Positions 11,790 to 24,305 of a stretch of DNA of 64,000 bases are shown piece after piece. A program made the translations under genes and the position numbers. Origin of the DNA: Monarcha castaneiventris obscurior (lineage: Eukaryota; Chordata; Aves; Passeriformes; Monarchidae); contig JAMPIT010000350.1 of the NCBI GenBank assembly GCA_026261815.1, positions 1,116,001 to 1,180,000 on the forward strand, given 5' to 3'. Below the pieces are notes generated by a model. The model was not told the DNA's origin and ran no database searches. It saw nothing but the letters and a program-made list of their open reading frames with translations. Within the stretch, counting starts at the first letter, position 1, and every line of letters starts with the position of its first letter.

Positions 11790-12872
11790 GTAATCTCTAG
11801 TAATACTCATCTGGAAAATCTTAGTTTCTCCAAAAGAGCCAAATTTGGACATACTAAAAAGTAAAATCAGTGTGCAAGTCAAAGCTGAGAAGAGCCAGGT
11901 GGGTGTCACTAAAGGTCATTTCTGCACCTCTCCCACTGTTTTTTGCCACACACACATATGCAAAACAAAACATGTGAATGACAGTGCTTGTCACGCTAAT
12001 GCAGCTGGATCCTGCAGTCTCCAGCTACCCTGAACTGCCAGGGAAGCATTAAACTGCCTCAACACAGGCTTCTCATGCCATTTCAGGTGCTGCAGAGTAT
12101 CTAGCATGACCTTCAGCTGCGGCTTTAGATGAGTGTGGATCTCCCATTGATCCCCAAGTGCCTTCTACCAGCTCTGTGTGGGTGGCTTTGCTACTTTAGA
12201 GCATCTGAAACCTTCTGAGCAGACTGTATTTTGGCAATGGGTGGGCCCCTGCTCCCTGTGTTGCAAGCTGTGGAAAACATATTTTTTCACTTTCAGAAGA
12301 ATCCCAAAGTGTGAAAAGACCAGAATGAGGCAAAATCTCACCAGAGTCTGGTTTACTTTTGCAGCTGTGACAGAGGTTTTGTGCACTGTATTTCAGCAGG
12401 ACACCCTTTGCTGTACATGTCCTGGGGTGGCCATAACACCAGAGTAAAGGCCTTCCATGAAAATGCTAACTGTCCAGGGTTGCCTTTACATCCACTGTCA
12501 AACTCTTCAGCAGCTACTCTGTAAAGCAAAAACACCCTCTGTGCTTGCTGTGGGCTGGAAGTGCAGCCTGGGACATCTATTCCTTGGGAGTTAATGCACC
12601 AACAAGTCCTGCCTGGGACTGCAGAGGGCTGTGGTCCACAGTACATGGGGCTGTCGGGGGCTCTTCTGGGGAGAAGAGGATGCCACAAGTGCTGCACACC
12701 TCCCTGCAGCACCAGGAGAGCAGCTCCCCACTAAATCAATCTGCTGTCCTGAAAGTGGAGCTGTGGGAGCACAGGGGGAAATTCTCACCTAGCAGGCTTT
12801 AAAACAAAGGTATAATCCCAGCTCCTTTATAACCAAAGTGGGAATGGACATAACAGAAAGTTCTTCGGCTTT
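11790..12872. other. Anonymous non-coding DNA, GC-richer patch near 12.4-12.8 kb
   Basis: Several short overlapping frames on both strands around 12165-12802 reflect locally higher GC rather than a gene. None shows a known domain, and they exclude one another. No repeat family is recognised with confidence. Confidence 0.5.
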
Positions 12873-12897
12873 AAAAAAAAAAAAAAAAGAAAAAAAA
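12873..12897. repeat. Poly-A run
   Basis: Sixteen A, one G and eight A. I looked for a processed gene copy or SINE body upstream and found nothing recognisable, so it is reported only as a simple repeat. Confidence 0.9.
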
Positions 12898-12900
12898 TAA

Positions 12901-14149
12901 CAAAAGTACACTCACCCTTTTTCTTCCCCATACTTTCATCTGGTGGAAAATCTGATATAAAAGGGAGTTGTGCACTTCGGAAAATCTGGTTAGTGTGTCA
13001 GTTCAGTATAAAAAAGAGTGGAGAACAAAAACGCCAAGCTCCCATGCTCATGATGATCCCCAAGGGAGCTTAATTAAAGGTGATGGTGAAAGAAAGGTAA
13101 GCAGTTAAGACCCTGCACCAGACAGGATATACTGAGCCAGACTACTCAATATCTGTAAAGACAATGTTTTTCCCTTGCTCCCATCAGTCTTTCCTTCCTC
13201 AGTCCCTGCTCTCTGATGAAGGTGAGGGATAAAGCAGGGGAGGAGGTAAATGGCAGGCAGTGATGCCATTTCTTAAGTCCTGTTTCCCAGTTGATTGCTC
13301 TTCCAAAATTTTTATTTCACTCTGCTTCTCTTTTCTTTCCTATCAGGAGTCTAACACAGAATTTGCCTGCCACTTACCAAAAATTAATAGAAAAGGAAAG
13401 AAAGAAAGAAATCCTGTGCAGACAGGGTCATGTTCCAGTGAACTCATTCTAAACATAACTTTTTCATTTCAACAATCATGCTCTGGCAGGATCTGAATTC
13501 CCTGCCCAGCTGGTGGCTAAGGCTTAATGCCTCTATTCCCAACACTCTCCAGTCCTATAAAGTAAAACCTCTATGGCATACAGCTATGAGATAACAGTCT
13601 CTGTGGGGCTGAGTCATTAGACTTTTCATCTAGGGCTGAACAATTAACTTGCCATCATTCTTCTTTGCCTCCTGCCACTCCTTTTCTCTACTCTCTGCTA
13701 CAGAAATTTGAATTTGTTCTCCATCTTCACACTGCCGCACTGAAATCTGTCTCAGGCCACCATCTCAAACACCTGCCTGTGGGTCCTCCACCACCATTCA
13801 CCACCATTCATATCATCAGGATACAACTACCCCTGCCTGCTCTGGGAGGAGAGTGAGCAACCCACAGATGGAGAAATGCATCGAGACAAGAGGCAGCAGC
13901 CTCGAAGAACTTGTTTAAAACAGCTTTTCTGTGCTTTGGCTAACGTTAGTTTGGGGAACTGCAAAACTGCATAATATGACTGTGAGCTCATTACAGCTGG
14001 TGGAGATGAAATTGTTTGGATGCGATGGAACTGGAGGTGATGTGGTCATTTCTTCTTTTTATTAGAAACTTTGGGCTTTTTTGCCTTATCCATAAAGGAG
14101 TTGATATCTTAATTTTGGATTTACAAATCATTAACATGCAGGGCACGGA
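12901..14149. other. Anonymous non-coding DNA
   Basis: Nothing recognisable apart from an exact 10-base tandem duplication (CCACCATTCA) at 13791-13810. Confidence 0.5.
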
Positions 14150-14350
14150 GTCAAAACTATTCCTGGTACAGGATTTTTGCATGACCTTGATAAGTTACTG
14201 TAATGGGATCATGCTGGCACTCAGCAACTCTGAAAATCAGGCCACAGTGGTGCCTAAATATGGATGAGATGCCCACATTTGAAATGCTGAACTTAACCAC
14301 TTTGCCCTTCCATTTCCCTACTTACAAGAAATCAAGGTAATAACATTTTA
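14150..14350 (-). mobile_element. Ancient amniote MIR-like repeat cluster
   Basis: Three pieces resemble old repeats widespread in turtles, crocodilians and birds. First, 'TGCATGACCTTGATAAGTTACT' near 14178-14199 matches the reverse-strand MIR phrase for gtGTGACCTTGgGcAAGTcACT. Second, 'CTCTGAAAATCAGGCCAC..GGTGCCTAAATATGGAT' lies at 14228-14266, a phrase common in sauropsid interspersed repeats. Third, 'CTTAACCACTTTGCCCTTCCATTTCCCTACTTACAA' lies near 14292-14328 and matches the MIR 'ttAAcctCTcTGtgCCTcagTTTCCCcat' section. The order suggests one element interrupted by another, or two fused relics. Assignment is by eye and exact limits are uncertain. Confidence 0.55.
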
Positions 14351-14789
14351 TCGGGCTCCATATTTTACTGAGGAAAGAAAACGAGGTGACTGGCATAAAT
14401 TTCTAGCAATAGTACATTAATTCTTTTTTTAGGAGCCACTTAAGTTAGTAAGATGAAGGTGCTATTAAAATGCAAAATACCCCACAAAATTTTTCTTCTC
14501 TGTCCAGTTGTATAGTTCACACTTGCAAATGCATGTATCAGATCTCTGTCTCACCAAATATAGAATCCATGAAGTGTTTCAAAGTAAACAGATTAATGTT
14601 AGCTTCTTTACCTGACAAAAAATATTAATATCTGCAATACAAAAATGAATGAGAAACATATGGATGTTACAGAGAAACTTCCGCCTGGAAGATGTGCTCG
14701 AAGTCTCACATTAATGAAATGTCATAGGCTTTCTAAAAGTTATGGATCATAAGTTTCTGACACAGAAGGTTACTTTGCTTTGGACTTCA

Positions 14790-15560
14790 TATGATGGATA
14801 AAGATGAATTAATCACTGGAGTAGAAGCTGGTCGTTGCCTAGGAACCAATGATCATGACCTCATTGCATTCAACATACCCAAACAAAGGATAGCCCCAAA
14901 GAATACAGTATATGTGATGCTTCAGAACGGCTACTTCCAAAAATCTAAAGGAAACTCTGAACTACATTAGCTGAAAGAGAAATATTTTAAGGAAACTATG
15001 GTTATATAACATTCTACAGTGATATTTGAGCCACTGGTGCTAATTTTTAATGAACCTGCTGATGATAATAATGTATCAAAGGACTGGAAGATATTTAGTT
15101 TGTACAAACAAATTAATTGCACAAGCAGAAATATGGATATCTACAGATTGACTAGTTTAACATTATATCCAGGCAAAATAATGGGAAAGGTAGTCTGGCT
15201 TCAGAACTAACAAAAACCTAAACAGGTCATAGCCTTTCAGACTACAAAGTCAGATGGCAAAGCTTATTTTAGAAAGTGATTTATTTGGGCATATTTTTAA
15301 TCATTCAAAGTAATAAAACATAATATTTTGATTTAAAATAGCATTGTTCATCTCCGGAGCACTTATTTAACAGATCTAAGAAATGGCCAAATAACAGCTC
15401 TTGCGCACTGATAGGGAAAACTTGGTGAAAGGCTGTGTTACTAGTGGGATTATTTAAGGATTGTTGCTGTGTCTTATATTGTTCAATATTGTTATATTAA
15501 TCAGAAGCAGTAAGAAAAAATTTGGTGCTCACCTATGGATTAATTAAAAAATATAGCATG
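14790..15560 (+). pseudogene. Decayed CR1/L3-like LINE ORF2 (endonuclease and reverse-transcriptase traces)
   Basis: This is a broken copy of a non-LTR retrotransposon polyprotein. An endonuclease-like trace LGTNDHDLIAFNI lies at 14839-14877; the DH..LI pattern is typical of the C-terminal end of CR1/L2/L3 apurinic endonucleases. A reverse-transcriptase trace follows in the frame at 15019-15210. It runs from a PLVLIFNE-like helix and a KDWKI motif to RLTSLTLYPGKIMGK at about 15145-15189, which corresponds to the conserved 'YRPVSLT..PGK..E' block of these RTs. Further on, 15445-15500 reads like the DNA of the 'VPQGSVLGPxLFNIxIND' motif, but with frame breaks. Stops, shifts and large internal deletions separate the pieces: the catalytic region is compressed to about 0.7 kb. 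It is dead and old. The CR1/L3 clade is inferred from motif wording; L2 or another clade of the same group is possible. Confidence 0.72.
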
Positions 15561-15859
15561 ATGGGGACCTGACATTTATTTAGAGCAATCCATTTGTTCA
15601 ATAAACTCTGATCTACTGAAAGAAAATATATTTTACTACTGAGCAGAAGAAAAAATCTAATTGCTACTAAAAGGTGCTGCTATGACACTTGACTTTGCTG
15701 CATATTGCTGTTATTTGGAAAGTTGTTACAGAGTAGGGATCAGAATTTAGTTTTCCTGTCTTTGTCCTCTGTCCCTGAGCCTCTCTGGTAAGAGAGCAGG
15801 ACTGGACTGGCTGAAATTTCCATTCCTTCAAGCACAGCTGTCCTTATATTTTAAACAGA
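15561..15859. other. Interval inside the old LINE, unassigned
   Basis: This piece separates the reverse-transcriptase traces from a matching 3' end in the same orientation. It may be decayed LINE sequence or unrelated DNA. I see no motif that decides. Confidence 0.4.
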
Positions 15860-15914
15860 AAATCATTTGTCTTGGGTCAAGGAACAGATATGGTTCAAGC
15901 AATGGCTAACTGGT

Positions 15915-15985
15915 TCAAATAAACAGGAGATCAGACTAGATTTCTAGCTGTTCCTTCTAGTCCTAAATCTCATAAATCACAAACA
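15915..15985 (+). mobile_element. 3' end of an old CR1/L3-type LINE
   Basis: The sequence 'AGGAGATCAGACTAGAtttcTAgcTGTTCCTTCTAGTCCTAAAtCTcATaAAtC' at 15925-15979 matches the 3' terminal phrase of old sauropsid CR1 elements ('gagaTCAGACTAGATgaTcTaatgGTcCCTTCTgGcCTTAAAatCTATGAaTC'). It ends in the expected octamer-like tail. It has the same orientation as the decayed ORF2 at 14790-15560, so the two are probably ends of one insertion that lost its middle. Confidence 0.75.
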
Positions 15986-18900
15986 GCCTAATGCATAAGA
16001 GGTTCAGCGAGGCAATATCTAAGGACTTTGCTTCAGTGTCTCTGTTGTCTAAGAGAAAGCAGTATCTTCACCCCAAAGCCTGACACAAGGGACTGTTCTG
16101 CTCCTGCACAGAGCCAGAGTGTGCCAGTGGCCATGAATTTTTTTTAATTTCTTCTAAATACCATACTTTTGCTTTTATTTTCACCAGCAATTGATAAAAC
16201 TTAGCTGGAATTTGAATCTTAAAAGAAACACTTTCAGTATTTGTGGTTGTGACTAAAAAATGGATGCAAAAAAAAGGAAAGATTTCCTCCTTTTGAGATG
16301 GCACATCTGCTCAGTAAGCTTGCATTGCACTTTACTGACTTTGTTCTTTTTCCTCCCAATAACTGCCCCTGTGAAGACACCTGTGAAGACAAGTCAGACA
16401 GAACTGCATTAAATGGACATTAACAATATGTATTGCCAATTCTCAAATCCAGATTGTGTCAGGAAAGAACAGAAAGGAGGGTCTGAAAACCAAGGTTCAC
16501 CATGAAAAAAATAGCCAAAATGGGCCAAGCCAGCATATGCAAGAGATCTACCTCACAGAAAATATAGTGGTAACACTGAAACTTTTGAAATAGTCAAAAC
16601 AGGAAAAAAGAGTTCAAGTTAAGTGTAATCATGCCACAAGAGTTTTTCGAATAGTTCTTGGATCAATTATTGCAATGTTGCTTAGAGTAATGTCAGAGCT
16701 TGCTGGTCATCTTCCAGAGAACCAACCAGCTGCCTGCTATCAACACTGTGCTACTCGTACTCTTCCCCTTTTCCTCTTCATTACAAATTGGACTGCTACT
16801 GCTTTAAAAGCTCTTTTCTCCTAAACAACAGAGATCCTGGGTTTGTGCAGATATGTTAAGAACATTTTATTAACGAGTACTTGACCTGTTGAACGCACAG
16901 AAATATGAATTCTGAAGTGTTTCAAATGAATTATTCTTAATTATCACACTTTTAATATGTTAGTAAAAAAAAATATGTAACTATGTTATGTTATATCCTG
17001 ATTACTATATAATAGTACTTGGAAGTAACATTTACATGAAACATGCATTCTCTGTGGAAATTTCATTCATTTTGCACCGTTTAAAGTCATGTCACACTGC
17101 TACAGCACACTGAGAACCTGGTGTTGAAAGTGGATAAAGGTAGACATGTGACCAGAAGCCCTGAAGCCCAGGAGAGAAAAATGGTTACAAGGAAGGGGAA
17201 GGACCTCAAGAAAGCCATTTGGACACTCTGTGTCTGTCTCTTGCCAGCCTTGTGCTTTAGGAAGTCACTGGAAAGTTGAGCACTGACTGCAAACACAAAG
17301 GCATACCTATACCTGCCCAGTCTTATTGCATCCAGCTCATCTGCACTCAGAGCCACTGAGCAATGACAGGGTGAAAGGCACTGTGTTATTTCAGCCCTTA
17401 CATATATAATGCTAAAGAATTTAAATAACAGTAGAGCACCACGACAGGAAACTCACTGTGAACAAAATGCCAGTCATTTCTGTAAATTATTTATCAAATC
17501 AGTCACTATATTTGAAGAGAAAAACAGAACTGAAAACCTGGAAAACAGCAAAGACAATGCTTCTGACAATAATTGTCAGTGAATAAATGCATACATTGAG
17601 GATGAAGTCTTCACTAACTGTGACAGCAGAACTTTTATCTGAGCTCTTTCAGGAACCTAAATAGTTACACAGTGCAAATAAATGAGCCATAGAGAACTAT
17701 GGAGAGTTCAGAAAGAAATTCAAAGCCAAAACAGAGAAAAACAAGCAGGAAAGACACAAAAATTAGTGTGGTTGACTTGGATTTTTACCAAGCAATGTGT
17801 CTTCAGCCGTACCCCCCTATACTCTCCAAGGAAAGAAATGGGAATCATTTTTTCAGTGTAATTGCATTCTTATGTGTCTATTTATTCCATTGCCTTTCAA
17901 ACACCCTGTGACCCACCATAGAACTCCTGCATATCATCCCATCTTTACGTGCCTGAATTGGGGACTTTTCATGCAAGTAAATGATTTACACCCATGGAGC
18001 ACTGGAAAAAAGTCACAGAGAGGCATGGATTCACAGGAGGGGTGTCTACAGCAGCAGCAGCATCTCTCCACACCACCCCTCATCCTGTCTGTGTCACCTG
18101 CTGCTGCTCTGGTACCACACCATAGTCGTGGCCTCATCATCCCCTCCTTTCTACCTGAAATGAGATGCTGCATCTCTTTACTCCACAACGCTAAAAAAGA
18201 TACACAGGTGACAGGCAATAAATGCAATTGCTTCATTCCAGCAAAAGGTGTTGCTCTACCTCAAATAGTTTTGGACCTCCCAATGTTCAGCTGGTACATT
18301 TTATACTTTTTCTTAAATAAAATCATTTTTTAACTTAAGTTTAGCAAGAAAGCAGGGGAGGATGATTTTCTAGTCATGACTTGCCAACAGCACTAAAAAG
18401 AACTCAGTGGAGCTGCAAGTACACCCTGAAACTGAAGATAATTTACTGGGCTATTTCGCTACAAAATAAACTGTTTACAGTATTTTATGAAATACCCACA
18501 CCAGTGTCCATGAAAATAGAATGCTGTATTTATGAGGCAACCCTTAGGTGAGGTAGTATAATCTTAGCAGTTTACACTTGAATTCTACTAAAAATATGTT
18601 GCATTGTCATCAGGGAAGAGTTAGAGTGAAAAAAAACCAGTAAGATTACAATCTGGAAGACTAGATAGCAATGAAGAGATGAGAGTTAGGCAAGGAGTTA
18701 CAGCACATTATTCTCTGGTGATCCATGCTGTACAGCTAAAAGGCTACATCGGCTGCCTGGTCTGTTTCCTGTTTGTCCAGCACACACAAGCTGCCTTCTC
18801 TCCCCTGCCCTCACTCTGCCAGGCTCCTGTAGCCTTTGAAACTCTGGAGCAGTTACAGGGATGGTGTCAGGAAGCAGGGCACACGTGTCAAGCTCAATGA

Positions 18901-20759
18901 GTCCCTACAAAACCCTTGAAGTCACAGTTCTACCTGGTTCCCCCACTGGACTGCAAACGCAGTGGGCAGGAGTCCAAGGGAAGTGCCTGCTGCACGCCGG
19001 CAGCGAGGTGATGCGTTCCCCTGTGTCAGATTTTTGGAACACAGTAATAGCAGCTGAAAATAGTCAGAAGGCTTTAAGTATGTGCACAATCATCAGAAAG
19101 CGAAGGGAGAGAGCCTCCACTAATGAGAGAGAAGGTAAATAGAGCCTGAGAAACTGGAAACATTCTTTGGTTTGGCTTACAGCAGGGAAAGAAAAATCTT
19201 AAAAAGTATTGTGCAGAGCACAAAGACAGGCCATTAATCACAGGAAATGCACTTCCTCAAGTACAGTAGGAACATGCAAGAGCCTGTCATTTTTCAGACC
19301 ATTACTCAAAAGATTTCCATAATTTTAGAATAAGCTGATCCTCAAGACCCAGGTGACATGACATGGCAGCAGGGTGACTGAATTGACATTGATGGTGAAG
19401 AGCTTTGTTAGCCTGAAGAAAGACATAATTCCTAGGCTTTGGAAACCTACCACAGATTTGACACAGGTGCCCCACCTGGCTTGACTACAATGGCCCTTCC
19501 CAAATACTCCGCTGACCAAGTGCATGAGGTAAGTGACCTGGGATCTTGCTGAACTGTAAAAGAGTGTCCATTCTTGGCACTTTCCAAATGACCCATCAAG
19601 TCCTAGAACAGATATACCCTGCTGTGGCAATTGTTAAAAAACTATAGAAATATTTCAGAATCAGTAGGTAAATTGTCAGGCCTTTTTCAACATCTGAAAA
19701 GAGTAATTTATTTAAACTTGAAAAGTATTTCTCTCTGCCTTGACTTTAGAACAAGAGCCAGGTACAGTATTTGTATTATACAACCAATACTGGGCTGCAA
19801 ACTGGGAATTCTATATGATTGTGGGAGCTGGAAAAAATTATCTCTGCTGACAATCACATATCAGGGATTCACAGGTTATAAAAATAACAATTTCACACAA
19901 AGCATGCTGGTTTAGTAGGAATACCAGGCCCTTATTTGTCAGTTCACCACATTTGCTAATATCATCCATGCAAAGAACTTCAACAAATTCAGTCTTCATA
20001 AAACCCCATTGAACTGAGGTAAATTCACTCTGAAACAAAAATACTTCACCAGATTCCCAACAAGGTGTGAAAAAAACTCCAACAAGCATCAAGAGAAGTT
20101 TTTTCTTCTCTGTGAATTTGCCTCTAACTATAGGTAGCAATCATATTTGTTCCCACATTTTTGGATGATATTTCTCTGTTAAAACTGCAACAGACCTGTT
20201 CTGCTGGAAAAACAGTAGGAGGGAAAGTATTTCCAAGAAGCTGTACCAATTAAAATGAGCCAACTGCATAGTGCATGAAGGTGTGCTAGCGGGAACTGGG
20301 CTTTTTGTCCGTGGCACCAGCCATTGGGGAGGCTCACTGGCCTCTTCTGTAGCCCAATGGATCCATCCTCCCGCCGGCACTGGCTGCGTGCTGCCACCTC
20401 CCCACCAGCACGGCTTTCTGTGGCTGCCCAATCGCCTAAATGAAGGAGAGGGAAATTGCAGGGGAGAGCCATCAGCTCTGTATGGAACCTGAAAATGCTT
20501 TTCCATGTTTATAGCACCAACACCTTCATAAAATCCCAGGTACAGAGTGGATGACAAAATCTCAGGTTTGAAAGGAGAAGGCAGAGTTAAGGAAAGTGCT
20601 TTTTTCACTGCTGCCACAAACGTTATTGACAGCTAAGTGACACTGGAAATACAAGAGGAGGGAGGGCACAGTGGAGCCCATCCATTTAACTCTTCATCGG
20701 AGCACGTTTAATGGGACTTTATGTTCAGCCATGTGAACTTTGAAATACCTAAGTTCAAA
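15986..20759. other. Anonymous non-coding DNA
   Basis: No gene or firm repeat. A 178-codon plus-strand frame at 17797-18333 begins with ATG but its predicted protein has no recognisable domain or composition bias of a real protein. A 12-base tandem (CTGTGAAGACAC) lies near 16370-16392. GC-richer patches at 18.0-18.2 and 18.8-19.0 kb carry no recognisable unit. Confidence 0.5.
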
Positions 20760-20819
20760 TTTCACCTTCAGACTTCCCATCTGTTCTTATTTCATCCTCA
20801 GACTTTCCATCTGCTCCCA
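20760..20819. repeat. 30-bp tandem duplication
   Basis: Two head-to-tail copies of a pyrimidine-rich 30-base unit occupy 20760-20789 and 20790-20819. They agree at 24 of 30 positions, and all six differences are C/T transitions. It is older than the 22-bp duplication at 4761. Confidence 0.85.
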
Positions 20820-23800
20820 TCTAGGCCTTCCTAATGCCATGCCCAGTCAGACTGTATGGTTTTACCAGGTGCTTCTGTCTTGGAAATTTTATGGCATATA
20901 AGAAACAATAAAAATTTATGTTGTACATGTTACTTGCGCTAATTAATTCCATTGCACAACAATGTTTTTTAAATGATATTGTCCAGAAAGTCTGTTAAAA
21001 TCTACTGTAGACAAGCATGGCAATATTTTATAGCTCCTAATGCCAGATGGGTTTGGAGTTCAGACATTTGTGCTAACGCATTTTTCACTTAGGTGCTGTG
21101 CTGGGAAAAATCGACTCCTAGTGACAAAGAGTTAACATTAAAATGTTGGTGTTAGCTAGGGGCAGCTAGGGCAAGGTGGAGGTGTGGTTTTCTCTACTTA
21201 TTTTTTGCTGGATATGAGTAAATGATAAGCTGTTAGTGTGCCATTTTACAAATTGTGTGTAAAGTGAAAGATGTTATTTCACATTATTAATATGTAAATA
21301 TTTTCACGTCTGGAAGAGCAAGAATGTGCTGGCTAACAACCAAAGATGTGCTGGATAAAATCCCCTCCACCTGTTCAGAGGGCCATTGTGCTAGAAAAAG
21401 AAGATTGTTAAAAAAGCAGCGTTAAGTCCCGCATGATAGCAAGTCTAATAAGAATAATTAGTGTATTAAAGAAAGAGTCACTATCCAAGGGCATTCCTAC
21501 AGCTTCTTACTTCGAATCACTGAATCAAAGCCAAGAGATAGTCTGAACTCTGAGTGCAAACAGTGGGTTACACAGTGGGGCTTGTTTTGGACAGGGTTTT
21601 TTTGTTTGCTTGTTTGTTCCACAAGACTGGGTAAATAAGGCTTCATGCCAAGCAGGAGTTTCTTTTCCTCGGTTTTGCTCCCTCCAAAGCACTCTGGTGG
21701 CTGTGCCTCCTATACATGAGGAATCCAGAATGAGCCCAGGGATTTCACATTTGAACCCAAATGCTGTTAGATATCAGACAACAAGGGTTTCCCCCCCAAC
21801 AGCAGATTCAAAAGCAACATCCTGAAAAAGGCTCTGTCATCTCCATCACCACAGGAAGCTCCCTGATGGCCAAACAGAATTTGTTTTTAAGTGGCAGCTC
21901 CATCAACATCACATCACGAGGGTTAAAAGGTGCAGAGTTGATGGGGGAATGGCTCTCAGCAACAAAAATGGAAAGAGCAGCTTGTCTCATTTTCTTCAGT
22001 AAAAGAGATGCTCTGGAAGGAGGACAGGGAGAGGACAGACTGCAGTTTCTATTCAAGTGAACATAAAGCTCAGATATTATCTTGTCTAACAATTTTTTGG
22101 AAGCTGACAAACAGTTACAATTAATGCTCAGAGATTAAAACAGGAAACTGTATCATTGTGAGAAAGGGCATTTACAATAATGCTGTGATTCAAGAATACT
22201 TTTGTGAATAGAAGAAATAAGCAGAGTTTCCTGCTATTTGTGCTTTTATAATATGTCAAGCTTATAAATCCCCACACAGCTGTGGGTATTTGTCATGATA
22301 ATCACAAATCTTCATACTTTACTCAAATTTTAGGGCATGTGATTTGTTCCTGTAAATGATGCCAGCACTGCAATTATCCCTATACTTTTTTCCATATTAT
22401 TTTGTTTTTAAAGCAAACAATCTCATTTCTAGGGAGAAGAGATGATACCTGTGTGAATTATTGACTAATTGTGATGCACAAGTAGAAACTATACAGATAT
22501 AATAACATCTTACAAGCATCCCACAGACTAAAATCTGTTTTCATAAACTATTCAATGAATATTTATGCATGGAAAATATATTCATGAACAGGAAAAAAAA
22601 GGCTAAATTTGCAATTAATATTTGTGGTGAATAATTTTGATTTATGAATGGGGACATTTTGTTCAAGGTTGCTAATTATCAGTTGGTTTGCGTGGCTGTG
22701 AAACAGATTATTCTAGGACAAAATGGGAAAACAAGTGAATAGTCAATGCTTCCATAAGTTTTGAAGTTCTTTATCTATTTTTTTGAATTTCTACAGCTTC
22801 TCAGATAACACCTGATTACCTAGTTGCAAGTAAGCATCTTTCTGAAACTGGCACATTGTTTAACAGGTGTTAATGTGTTCATGATCCATCACTATTTTAC
22901 TCATTGTTTCAATAATTATGAGGCTCAAGGACTTTGAAAATTATTTGTAGGATATGGACCCTTTATTTTTGGATTGGTTTGGATTGGGAACACATCCCAG
23001 TTCCATAATAGCCAAAATTGCTGCCATTGTTGGCCAACCATTAAGTTGCAGCATGTGAAAATGAGTTTGTGGTCAAATGCAGGCATCCCTCACACACTGA
23101 AAATAAATATATTGCCAACTTGTCATGAGTATATTGCAGAATTAGCCCAAAGAAGGTGGTGAAAATTCCATCAGGTTAAATGCACCATTGAAGTAGCCAC
23201 TGGCAAAAACAAGAGACAATATATTCCCAGGGGCAAAGAGTTTGCACACAAACAGCAAAGGGTTGGAGAAACCTGGTGTGTCCATTGCTGTGGGTTTGCT
23301 GCTTATTAGCAGCAGATTAATCTGCATGGGTGCCTAATACCGAGGCTACTCTTTTTTCTTTTCTCTCCTTTTACTTCTAAAAAAACACATGTGAGTTCTC
23401 AATATGGGGCTTTCCTGGATGCTCTAGAAAGGCCTACATCCCACTGCAGTTTAATTGCATTTTGTCATAAAGAGACAGTAGAAGCCATGTACCTCTGCCT
23501 TCCAGGTGCCAAGCAGGTGCCCTCAGATTCCTGTCATCCTTTTTGATAAAGGGCCATTCTCACTGTCCTTGCCATTTTCCTTCAGACTTTGCTAGGGGTT
23601 ACTTCTCTTTTACTCAAACCCACAGAGGTCCTGCCTCCAGCTCTATGGCAAGCAGCTGACATGTCTCTGTGCCCTCCTGCGTCTCAAAGCAAGCAAGAGT
23701 AAAAGACCTGGCTTTCTGACACGAGGTCTGGCTTTGTCCGTGTGTAGGAAGAAGACTGATCTTCATACTCACGTATCATAAAATCTTAAATTTTCACACA

Positions 23801-24286
23801 GGAAATCAAAGTCTTGGAAAGTACAGGCACACAGTGACACTGCCTAAAATAAGTCATTCTGTTGTTTTGTGTCTTGTAGCTTCCCTGCTCTGAGCTTGGA
23901 AAACTCAAATTTGTGAATGCAAGTGGACACACGAGGGCAAGGAGGCAGCTAGTGTGTACAGGTAGAAAAGCAGGCTACCATGGTCCCTTTGGGAGTACCT
24001 GGCAGAAGTCCCAGAGGTAGCAGAGCCCTGATGAAGCCTCCCAGCCATCAACTGCAAACAGTTCATGTCCATGCCAAGAAAAGTGGGTTCATAAAGAACA
24101 GTTCATTGGTCAAAACAATGAAAAAATCCGAAACAATAAACACAGATTTGATTACACTCTCTCAGGGCAAGGAGAAAATTTGTCTTCAAATTCAAAGAAG
24201 ATTCTTTCTGACAAAGCACCATTGAAAGAAGTGAAGGCAGAGCAGGACTGGGAACAAGATGGGAGCCTGTGCTGATCAGGCTGGTT
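20820..24286. other. Anonymous non-coding DNA with AT-rich blocks
   Basis: No gene is visible. The block at about 22540-22730 is strikingly AT-rich but not low-complexity. It has repeated ATTTATGCAT-, CAATTAAT- and TAATTATC-like words typical of homeodomain/POU sites. It is discussed as a possible conserved non-coding element. Elsewhere nothing recognisable is seen. Confidence 0.45.
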
Positions 24287-24305
24287 TTGTGCTTGTGCTT
24301 GTGCT
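24287..24305. repeat. (TTGTGC)3 hexanucleotide repeat
   Basis: Three consecutive units of TTGTGC or a rotation of it. Short and isolated. Confidence 0.85.

Noticed and set aside
12100..12897. Processed pseudogene or SINE with poly-A tail at 12873
   Set aside because: No gene-like frame, SINE promoter boxes or flanking duplication could be recognised upstream of the A run.
17797..18333. 178-codon plus-strand open frame
   Set aside because: It has no recognisable domain, and the sequence contains CAG/CTG-rich and proline/serine-like low-information stretches. It looks like a chance opening.
20141..20617. 158-codon minus-strand open frame
   Set aside because: It needs a GTG start, overlaps another frame of similar length on the same strand, and has no family resemblance.
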